Shown one piece after another: positions 6,232-11,475 of a stretch of DNA of 11,475 nt. Position numbers and translations under genes: made by a program. Below the pieces are notes generated by a model. That model was not told the DNA's origin. It saw only the letters and a program-made list of their open reading frames with translations, and did no database searches. This DNA comes from Candidatus Beckwithbacteria bacterium CG23_combo_of_CG06-09_8_20_14_all_47_9 (lineage in GTDB: Bacteria > Patescibacteriota > Microgenomatia > UBA1400 > CG1-02-47-37). The stretch lies in NCBI GenBank assembly GCA_002772455.1, contig PCSQ01000091.1:1-11475 (forward strand). The letters are read 5' to 3'. Numbering within the stretch: position 1 is the stretch's first letter; each line of letters opens with the position of its first letter.

Positions 6232-6499
6232 AATAATTCCCCGGTTCAAAAATGAAGATGAAGAGCGAAAATTCTGGGATACGCATGATGCTTTAGATTA
6301 TTTTGACACGTCCAATGAGATTAAGTTTGATTTGTCTGAATTAAAACCGTCAACCAAGCCGATTACGGTAAGACTGACGGAGTCTTTGATTGCCGGCTTA
6401 AAACATCTGGCAAATAAAAAAGACGTACCCTATCAATCGCTGATGAAAATTTATTTGGAAAAAGCGGTTGAACGGGATTATCAAAAATTGGCGTGGTGA
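6218..6499 (+). CDS. brnA: BrnA/CopG-family antitoxin
   Basis: This is the 93-residue antitoxin partner of the preceding BrnT. The N-terminal half (EERKFWDTHDALDYFDTSNE) matches the CopG-antitoxin type of toxin-binding segment. The second half (ITVRLTESLIAGLKHLANKKDVPYQSLMKIYLEKAVERD) reads as a ribbon-helix-helix: a short beta strand with alternating T-R-T residues, then two helices. It should dimerise and bind the operator over brnT. The start ATG is preceded by AAAGGA about 6 bases upstream, a good Shine-Dalgarno, and overlaps brnT by 14 bases. The stop lies only 3 bases from the stop of the convergent CofE-like gene. The order toxin then antitoxin is usual for BrnTA. Confidence 0.9.
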   Translation: MAKIKIIPRFKNEDEERKFWDTHDALDYFDTSNEIKFDLSELKPSTKPITVRLTESLIAGLKHLANKKDVPYQSLMKIYLEKAVERDYQKLAW

Positions 6500-6502
6500 A
6501 AT

Positions 6503-7222
6503 TTAATCAGGAAATTTAAAGATTTTTAGCAGCGGAGTGTACATGTCTTTTTGGGGATTGGCCTGGAGTTCGGCCAGAGTATTTTTATCGGTGAACTTTA
6601 ATTTAGCAAAACCGCGGACAATCAGCAATGGGGTTTGCTCGGCTCCTTCGCCGATCATCGCGCCGCTTAAAGCGGCCAGCGCGTCAACCAGATTGGAGTT
6701 TCCCTGAATAATTTTGTCTCCGAAAATATCTTTTTTACCGGCGTAGTTTTTATTGGGGTGGAAGCCCCAAAAGCCAATAGAAATCCCCATATGGCCCCAA
6801 CGAAGCGGCAGACAAAAACTGTCGATAATCATCACCCCGAGTTCGTTAAGGCGATGTTTATTTTTTAGATAACGCCAAATTTTTTTAGCCGCCAGAGCCG
6901 GATTTTTCGGCCACAAAACATAATACCCATGGCTATTGGTCCGGTCGATGCCGGCGTAGGGAGTCAGAACCGTCTCTTTTAAAGTTAAGCCATGGATATG
7001 GCCGGGGATAATTCCGTCAGCCTCCTGTTTAATTAATTGAAGTTTCTGGGTCATCGATTTTGCCGGCACAAACCGGCCCTGGTGGATCGAAACAATTTTG
7101 GAAGTGACGACGACGACGTCTTTTTCTTTTAGACGCGGCAGAAACCCGTCCAATAATTTATATAAATTGCCCTGATCCTGCGGCGGCGTAAATTTTCCGG
7201 TTTTAATGGGGATAAAATCCAT
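6503..7222 (-). CDS. CofE-like gamma-glutamyl ligase family protein
   Basis: The 239-residue protein follows the fold of coenzyme F420-0:L-glutamate ligase, which adds glutamates to the F420 precursor using GTP. Visible family blocks are DVVVVTSKIVSIHQGR (35-50), YAGIDRTNSHGY (89-100), LGVMIIDSFCLPLRWGHMGISIGFWGF (128-154), GKKDIFGD (162-169), LVDALAALSGAMIGEGAEQTP (178-198) and LLIVRGF. No F420 biosynthesis gene is in the window, and Patescibacteria are not known to make F420, so the substrate is probably something else: a folate-type or peptide acceptor are both possible. It ends a minus-strand operon, starting 2 bases after the stop of the aspartic protease gene. The family call is firm; the reaction in this organism is open. 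Confidence 0.85.
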   Translation of the reverse strand: MDFIPIKTGKFTPPQDQGNLYKLLDGFLPRLKEKDVVVVTSKIVSIHQGRFVPAKSMTQKLQLIKQEADGIIPGHIHGLTLKETVLTPYAGIDRTNSHGYYVLWPKNPALAAKKIWRYLKNKHRLNELGVMIIDSFCLPLRWGHMGISIGFWGFHPNKNYAGKKDIFGDKIIQGNSNLVDALAALSGAMIGEGAEQTPLLIVRGFAKLKFTDKNTLAELQANPQKDMYTPLLKIFKFPD

Positions 7223-7224
7223 GA

Positions 7225-7638
7225 CTAATTTTTTTTAATTATCACCATTTTTTGTTTGCTATCCAGAGTTAAATTAAATCTATTTTCAAAGATATCTTTT
7301 CTGCCTAAAAGCAGAGGCATGGAATTGGCACCGGCATCAACGGCTGAAGCGGTGATCGATAATTCCAGCCGTCCGAATTTTATCGGCAGTAAAAATTCAT
7401 AAGTTTTTATCTTTATCCCGCCGACCCCAAAAGTGTAGCTGACTTTGCATTTGTCTTTTTCTATTCCCAGAACAGGAAGAATGTGAACCGGTAAGGTGGT
7501 GACATCGGCCCCGGTGTCGACCAAAAAATCAAACTCCCGGTAACCGTAAATTGTTTTTAAGTCCAACTTGGCGATGGGATAAAAAAGCCTGCCTAAACCC
7601 TCAATTTCGGCGTATTCAAAGGGAAATTTTAAAAACAT
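7225..7638 (-). CDS. Retropepsin-like aspartic protease
   Basis: This 137-residue protein has the aspartyl protease signature FLVDTGADVTTLP with the catalytic Asp at D41, followed by the flap region GVGGIKIKTYEF (71-82) and the second family block LLLGRKDIFENRFNLTLD (109-126). It has one catalytic motif, so it should work as a homodimer like retroviral proteases. No signal peptide or membrane segment is seen; it probably acts in the cytoplasm on an unknown protein. The start at 7638 overlaps the end of the small DUF5678 gene by 23 bases and lacks a clear Shine-Dalgarno, so translation may be coupled. The CofE-like gene follows after 2 bases. Confidence 0.85.
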   Translation of the reverse strand: MFLKFPFEYAEIEGLGRLFYPIAKLDLKTIYGYREFDFLVDTGADVTTLPVHILPVLGIEKDKCKVSYTFGVGGIKIKTYEFLLPIKFGRLELSITASAVDAGANSMPLLLGRKDIFENRFNLTLDSKQKMVIIKKN

Positions 7639-7813
7639 AGCGGGTGTTATCCCGGGGGACCCAAGAAATTGTTACACCCAGTTTTTCTTTCATTTTTTTG
7701 ACTAAAAGATCAATTCTTTTGGAATGGGCGACCACCTTGCCGGTTTTCTTGTTTCGAGCCACATAACCGGCCCCGTATTTTTTAACTAAAGCTGAAATAT
7801 TGACTGGTTTCAT
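7616..7813 (-). CDS. Small DUF5678-like protein upstream of the aspartic protease
   Basis: From the ATG at 7813 this is a 65-residue basic protein: MKPVNISALVKKYGAGYVARN, then KTGKVVAHSKRIDLLVKKMKEK and a beta-rich end. The core pattern, a helix ending KKY, then a strand with WVA/YVA and K-x-G-K-V-V-A, fits the DUF5678 family, whose function is unknown. A start 6 codons earlier at 7831 is possible, but the extended -10 TGtTATCAT lies between the two starts (7822-7830), ending 8 bases before 7813, so 7813 is preferred. It overlaps the protease gene by 23 bases. The pairing could mean a partner, inhibitor or substrate of the protease; that is inference. Confidence 0.7.
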   Translation of the reverse strand: MKPVNISALVKKYGAGYVARNKKTGKVVAHSKRIDLLVKKMKEKLGVTISWVPRDNTRYVFKISL

Positions 7814-7826
7814 ATATTTATATGAT
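7800..7826 (+). promoter_or_regulatory. Candidate promoter of the cation ATPase operon
   Basis: TTGACT (7800-7805, inside the divergent gene) and TATGAT (7821-7826) are 15 bases apart, shorter than ideal; GATAAC at 7824-7829 would give 18 but is a poorer match. TATGAT ends 10 bases before the ATG at 7837, and there is no Shine-Dalgarno. It uses the same base pairs as the divergent -10 at 7822-7827. Confidence 0.4.
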
Positions 7827-7830
7827 AACA
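7822..7830 (-). promoter_or_regulatory. Extended -10 promoter of the DUF5678/protease/cofE-like operon
   Basis: On the minus strand the bases are TG-T-TATCAT, ending 8 bases before the ATG at 7813. The hexamer and its distance to the start match those of the brnT promoter. The candidate -35 (TGTTTT, 7844-7849) is weak. No Shine-Dalgarno follows. Confidence 0.5.
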
Positions 7831-7836
7831 TAAAGA

Positions 7837-10146
7837 ATGACGGAAAACAGGGGTTTGAGTCAAAAAGAAGCAGAAAAAAGACTTAAGCAGTTCGGCTTAA
7901 ATGAATTGGCCGCCAAAAAATCGACGACCGGCGCCGAAATTTTATTGGACCAATTCCGATCGCCGCTGATCTACATTCTTTTACTGGCAATGGTAATTAC
8001 CGGCGGGGTTTTGCGCGACGTTAAGGATACGGTTATTATCGGTTTAGCGGTCGGCGTTAACACTCTTTTGGGGTTTATCCAGGAAAGGAAAGCCAATCGG
8101 TCGCTGGAGGCTTTGAGCCAATTTTTACAGCCAAAAGCCAAGGTTAAAAGAGACGGCCGGTGGCAGGACATTGAAGCCAAGTTGATTGTGCCGGGCGACG
8201 TCGTCCGACTGGAGATTGGAGTAAAAGTGCCGGCAGACGGCCGGATAACCCTGGATGGCAGTTTGAGCCTGAACGAAGCGGTGCTAACCGGGGAATCGAT
8301 GAGCGTGGCTAAAAGGGTTAATGATGAAATATATATGGGGACAACAGTCGCGGCCGGGATCGGCGAAATGGTGGCCGAAAAAACCGGTCAGATGACAAAA
8401 TTCGGAGCGATTGCCGCCAATTTGAAAGCCACTAAAGAAGAGGCGACGCCGCTTCAGAAGCAGATCGGTAGTTTAGCCAAGGTAATGGCGTGGGTGGTGC
8501 TGGTCGTTTCCGGAGCGATTATGGTTATCGGCCGGGCGCGGGGAGTTAGTTTGACGGAAATTTTTCCGACCGGAGTAGCGCTGGCGGTTTCGGCGATTCC
8601 TGAAGGTTTGGCCATCAGCCTGACGGCAATTTTGGCTTTGGGGATGCAGCGGATTTTAAAAAGAAAAGCTTTGGTGCGCAAGCTGATCGCCGCGGAAACG
8701 CTGGGGTCGGTAACGGTGATTTGCGCCGATAAAACCGGGACTTTGACCGAAGGCAAGATGCGCGTGGTTAAGGCGCTGACCGACGACGAGCCGCTGCTGG
8801 CTAAAACCGCGGTCCTTTGCAATGATATGCGCGACCCGCTGGAAATTGCGATGATGGACTGGGGGCGGGAAAAATTTAAAGATGAGGTGAAACGTTTAGA
8901 TTCGATTCCTTTTGATCATGAAAAAAAATACATTGCCACTTTACACCCCGGAATTTTATTTGTTTCCGGCGCGCCGGAAGTCGTTTTAGCCAAATGCGAA
9001 AAACCTAATTTTAAGCCGGAGGCGTTAAGCGCCGAAGCGAAAAAAAGCCACCGCTTGGTCGGTTTTGCTTATAAGCAGTGTCACAGCGCCACCGTGTCAC
9101 ATAAAGATATTAAAAACTTGACCTGGCTGGGAGTTCTGGTTTATGAAGATCCGGTCAGAGACGGGGTGAGGGAAGTGTTGGCGACGGCTAAAAAGGCCGG
9201 AATCGGCATTAAACTAATCACCGGCGATTACAAGGAAACGGCCGAAGCGGTGGCCGGACAGTTGGGGATAGAATTACAGGCTGTTTACAGCCGGGTAACG
9301 CCTCAAGAAAAATTGAAAATCGTGGAAGAACTTCAGAGACGGGGCGAGGTCGTGGCGATGACCGGCGACGGGGTTAACGACGCGCCCGCGCTCAAAAAAG
9401 CGGACATCGGCATCGTCGTTTCCGGCGCTTCGGATGTAGCCAAAGAAACCGCGGACATGGTTTTGCTCGATAACAATTTCGGTACGATCGTGGCGGCAAT
9501 AGAGGAAGGGCGAATGATCCAGGATAACCTCAAAAAGGTAATTTTATACCTGCTTTCCGATTCGTTCGGCGAAGTGATTATTGTGGTGCTGTCGATTATA
9601 GCCGGGACACCGTTGGCGATAACCGCCGGCATGATTTTGTGGATCAATTTGATCTCCGACGGCCTGCCTAATTTGGCATTAACGATCGAACCCAAAGAAG
9701 ACAACCTGCTGCTGCGCGGGCCCAGAAGAAACCAACCGCTTTTGTCGGGAGAAATGAAGCTGATGATTGGTTTGATCTCGGCTGTTTCGGCATTTCTAGC
9801 CTTTGCCGCCTTCTGGTATTACTGGCACCATCCGGCTTACGGTTTGGAGCAGGCGCGGTCGGTGGCGTTTTCCGTTCTGGGTTTAAACTCGCTGTTTTAC
9901 GTTTGGTCGGTCCGGTCGCTCTCCCGGCCGGTGTGGCAGGACAATTTCATTAAAAACCCGTGGCTGATAGCAGCCGTGGTAATCGGTTTGGGCCTGCAGC
10001 TGACCGCCTTGTATACGTCTTTAGGCCGGGAGTTGTTAGGGACAGTGGCCTTAGACATAAACGAGTGGCTGGTAGTGATCGCGGCCAGTTTGAGTATGAT
10101 GGTAATCGTGGAAAGCTTTAAACGAAGGTGGAGGTATTTAGCATGA
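7837..10146 (+). CDS. P-type ATPase, type II cation pump, probably Ca2+
   Basis: A 769-residue membrane pump that exports a cation using an aspartyl-phosphate. In order: the N-terminal cation-ATPase domain (GLSQKEAEKRLKQFGLNEL), M1-M2, actuator TGES (151-154), M4 with IPEGL (P255-E256), phosphorylation site DKTGTLTEGKM (D298), SGAPE in place of KGAPE, LITGDYKE (D464), TGDGVNDAP (509-517), M5 SDSFGEV, M6 NLISDGLPNLAL and a C-terminal bundle of four helices. Ca2+-type ligands of SERCA are mostly kept: the M4 and M5 glutamates and the M6 Asn and Asp; the M5 Asn position reads Ser. Only about 166 residues separate the phosphorylated Asp from TGD, so the nucleotide domain is small, although it contains a short repeat-encoded stretch (QCHSATVSH). 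The start ATG has no Shine-Dalgarno. The stop overlaps the exchanger start (ATGA). Na+/K+ or Mg2+ transport cannot be excluded. Confidence 0.93.
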   Translation: MTENRGLSQKEAEKRLKQFGLNELAAKKSTTGAEILLDQFRSPLIYILLLAMVITGGVLRDVKDTVIIGLAVGVNTLLGFIQERKANRSLEALSQFLQPKAKVKRDGRWQDIEAKLIVPGDVVRLEIGVKVPADGRITLDGSLSLNEAVLTGESMSVAKRVNDEIYMGTTVAAGIGEMVAEKTGQMTKFGAIAANLKATKEEATPLQKQIGSLAKVMAWVVLVVSGAIMVIGRARGVSLTEIFPTGVALAVSAIPEGLAISLTAILALGMQRILKRKALVRKLIAAETLGSVTVICADKTGTLTEGKMRVVKALTDDEPLLAKTAVLCNDMRDPLEIAMMDWGREKFKDEVKRLDSIPFDHEKKYIATLHPGILFVSGAPEVVLAKCEKPNFKPEALSAEAKKSHRLVGFAYKQCHSATVSHKDIKNLTWLGVLVYEDPVRDGVREVLATAKKAGIGIKLITGDYKETAEAVAGQLGIELQAVYSRVTPQEKLKIVEELQRRGEVVAMTGDGVNDAPALKKADIGIVVSGASDVAKETADMVLLDNNFGTIVAAIEEGRMIQDNLKKVILYLLSDSFGEVIIVVLSIIAGTPLAITAGMILWINLISDGLPNLALTIEPKEDNLLLRGPRRNQPLLSGEMKLMIGLISAVSAFLAFAAFWYYWHHPAYGLEQARSVAFSVLGLNSLFYVWSVRSLSRPVWQDNFIKNPWLIAAVVIGLGLQLTALYTSLGRELLGTVALDINEWLVVIAASLSMMVIVESFKRRWRYLA
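9076..9100 (+). repeat. GTGTCAC direct repeat, 16-base spacing, in the ATPase gene
   Basis: CAGTGTCAC (9076-9084) and CCGTGTCAC (9092-9100) lie 16 bases apart, the same spacing as the pair at 923/939 in the DNA ligase gene. They encode QCHSATVSH in a loop of the nucleotide-binding domain before the LGVLVYEDP strand. The ligase copy encodes QCYKKTVSQ in the same frame. A related mobile or dispersed element is likely. Confidence 0.6.
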
Positions 10147-11114
10147 CTGTTTTTTACTTAATCGGCTTAATCTTTTTTTGTTGGTTATTAATCAAGGCGA
10201 CTTCAATCGTTACCGGCAGTTTGGAGCGGTTGTCCCGCCTGCTCCATTTGGGCCAGTTTGCCATCACTTCACTGCTTTTGGCGTTTGCGACCAGCATCCC
10301 TGAATTGGTTGTTGGCGTAACCGCGGCGCTTGAGGGCCGGCCGAGTTTGTCTTTGGGCGTGGTTTTGGGCAGTAACATTGCCAACCTGTCTTTAGTCGTG
10401 GGAGCGGCGGCGATATTGGGCGGAACCTTGTCCGTTGCCGGGCAGTGGTCAAAAATGGATATTTTCAGCGTTTTTTTGAGCGGCGCTCTGCCGCTGATAT
10501 TGCTGATGGACGGAGTTCTGGGCCGGAGCGACGGCCTGATTTTGTTATTGGTTTACGTGATGTATAACTACGGCGTTTTGAAACAAAAACCGGCAGATTT
10601 GAGCCGGCCGGCCGGCCGGTTTAAGCTGACGATTTTAGACCATTCCGGTTTGCCGACGACTAGAACCGACAAGCTTTTGGCGTGGCTGTTTTTCGGTGTG
10701 GCGCTGTTGATTTTCAGCGCTGACATGATTGTTAAAATTGCCGTGTCTTTAGCTCAAAATCTGAACGTGCCGGTATTGGTGGTGGGTATGTTTTTGATCG
10801 CCATCGGGGCAACCTTGCCGGAATTATCTATCGAAGCCCGGGCAATCCGTCAGCATAAGGCGGGGATAGTGCTGGGAAATTTAACCGGCAGTATCGTGGT
10901 CAATTCGACTCTCATTTTGAGCATTGTCAGCCTGATTGCTCCGATTCGGTTGGGCGCCGGGAAAGAGTCGTATTTATTGGCCGCGGCCGTATTCGGATTA
11001 ATGTTTTTGCTGTTTTGGTATTTTGTGAGAAGCAAGATGAAGCTGGAGCGCTGGGAGGGGTTGATTTTGGTAGTAGCCTATTTTATATTTGCCATTCTGG
11101 AATGGAATAAATAA
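10143..11114 (+). CDS. CaxA-type Na+/Ca2+ exchanger family protein
   Basis: This 323-residue protein has about ten membrane helices and the two alpha repeats of the calcium/cation antiporter family. Alpha-1 is FATSIPELVVG...GSNIANL (48-82, E54). Alpha-2 is IGATLPELSIEA...GNLTGSIVVNS (221-255, E227). Such proteins swap Ca2+ for Na+ (or H+) across the membrane. The alpha-2 GSN motif reads GSI, an unusual change near the ion site. A hydrophilic loop (about 146-176) joins the halves. I chose ATG 10143, not the in-frame GTG at 10128: GGAGG at 10130-10134 is 8 bases upstream, and ATG overlaps the ATPase stop as ATGA. Pump and exchanger in one operon point to calcium or sodium homeostasis. Confidence 0.88.
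   Translation: MTVFYLIGLIFFCWLLIKATSIVTGSLERLSRLLHLGQFAITSLLLAFATSIPELVVGVTAALEGRPSLSLGVVLGSNIANLSLVVGAAAILGGTLSVAGQWSKMDIFSVFLSGALPLILLMDGVLGRSDGLILLLVYVMYNYGVLKQKPADLSRPAGRFKLTILDHSGLPTTRTDKLLAWLFFGVALLIFSADMIVKIAVSLAQNLNVPVLVVGMFLIAIGATLPELSIEARAIRQHKAGIVLGNLTGSIVVNSTLILSIVSLIAPIRLGAGKESYLLAAAVFGLMFLLFWYFVRSKMKLERWEGLILVVAYFIFAILEWNK
10604..10619. repeat. Tandem CCGG run in the exchanger loop
   Basis: Four CCGG units in a row form a 16-base self-complementary run. It encodes part of SRPAGRF in the hydrophilic loop between the two halves of the exchanger. It may be simple slippage in a tolerant region; no regulatory role is evident. Confidence 0.6.
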
Positions 11115-11475
11115 TGCAGCTAATTGCGGATTTACAGCTCCATTCCAAATACTCCAGGGCGGTAAGCCCGGACATGGTCATCCCGATTATGACCGAGTGG
11201 GGGGAGAAAAAAGGGATTGATTTAATGGCCACCGGCGACTGGACCCATCCGCTTTGGTTTAGAGAACTGGAAAGCAACTTGGAAGAAGCGGGCGAGGGGA
11301 TATATAAGTTAAAGGGCAGTCAGAAAAAGACGCGCTTTTTTTTATCCGGCGAGATTTCTTCGATTTACACTGACGGCGGCCGCGGCCGGCGGGTACACAC
11401 GTTATTTTTTGCCCCGAGTTTGGCCGTGGTTAAAAAAATTAATGAGGAATTGGTTAAACGCGGCGCCAATTTAAT
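11114..11475 (+). CDS. EndoQ-family PHP-domain nuclease, 3'-truncated by window edge
   Basis: Only the first 120 residues are in the window. They match the EndoQ family, endonucleases known from Pyrococcus that cut 5' to deaminated bases. Signs are IADLQLHSKYSRAVSPDM at the N-terminus, GIDLMATGDWTHP (35-47), FLSGEISSIYTDGG (about 77-90), RVHTLFFAPS and VVKKINEELVKRGANL. The first PHP metal motif normally reads DxHxH; here it is D6-L-Q8-L-H10, so the first His is Gln. The ATG overlaps the exchanger stop as TAATG, with a weak GGAA 6 bases upstream, so translation is probably coupled. Its place behind two ion transporters has no obvious functional reason. With the ligase at the left end, the window has two archaeal-like DNA-repair proteins. 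Confidence 0.87.
   Translation, partial: MQLIADLQLHSKYSRAVSPDMVIPIMTEWGEKKGIDLMATGDWTHPLWFRELESNLEEAGEGIYKLKGSQKKTRFFLSGEISSIYTDGGRGRRVHTLFFAPSLAVVKKINEELVKRGANL

Noticed and set aside
7829..7831. ATG at 7831 as the start of the DUF5678-like gene
   Set aside because: It overlaps the TG extension of the -10 element; the next ATG at 7813 lies 8 bases after the -10.
10128..10130. GTG as the exchanger start
   Set aside because: It sits on the Shine-Dalgarno GGAGG that serves the ATG at 10143, which has proper spacing and an ATGA overlap.

Overview
The window looks like a gene-dense piece of a small bacterial genome, most likely a Patescibacteria/CPR member (moderate confidence, from gene content only). 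Pointers are an archaeal-type ATP-dependent DNA ligase, an EndoQ-family PHP nuclease, a CofE-like ligase without other F420 genes nearby, a DUF5678/retropepsin pair, several ATP-grasp ligases, and genes that overlap or nearly abut. TAA, TAG and TGA all act as stops, so the standard bacterial code fits. No rRNA, tRNA, CRISPR array, insertion sequence or integrase is visible, and no gap exceeds about 61 bases.

Layout. (1) 1-2380, plus strand: the 3' part of a Fic-domain AMP-transferase gene, then an ATP-dependent DNA ligase 6 bases later. (2) 2361-5888: three ATP-grasp ligases. Two D-Ala-D-Ala-ligase-like paralogues stand back to back with a 29-base divergent gap. A PGM1-like peptide ligase converges on the second. 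(3) 5913-6499: a BrnT/BrnA toxin-antitoxin operon with a good sigma70-type promoter and a dyad operator candidate over the start codon. (4) 7813-6503, minus strand: DUF5678 small protein, retropepsin-like aspartic protease and CofE-like ligase in a tight operon. (5) 7837-11475, plus strand: a type II (probably Ca2+) P-type ATPase, a CaxA-type Na+/Ca2+ exchanger and an EndoQ-family nuclease, joined by ATGA and TAATG overlaps.

How the genes may work together. The ATPase and exchanger form a coherent cation (Ca2+) efflux operon. The three ATP-grasp enzymes plus the CofE-like protein put four amide-bond-forming ligases within 5 kb, which may mean an uncharacterised peptide or cell-wall modification activity; this is inference from co-location.

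Other layers. Genes that open a transcription unit next to a divergent neighbour have a -10 element 8-12 bases before the start codon and no Shine-Dalgarno, so they look leaderless. Several genes inside operons have a recognisable Shine-Dalgarno. Short repeats sit inside coding genes: a 72-base palindromic block and a heptanucleotide tandem in the ligase, the same GTGTCAC core in the ATPase, and a GC-rich palindrome that encodes the C-terminal tail of the third ATP-grasp protein.
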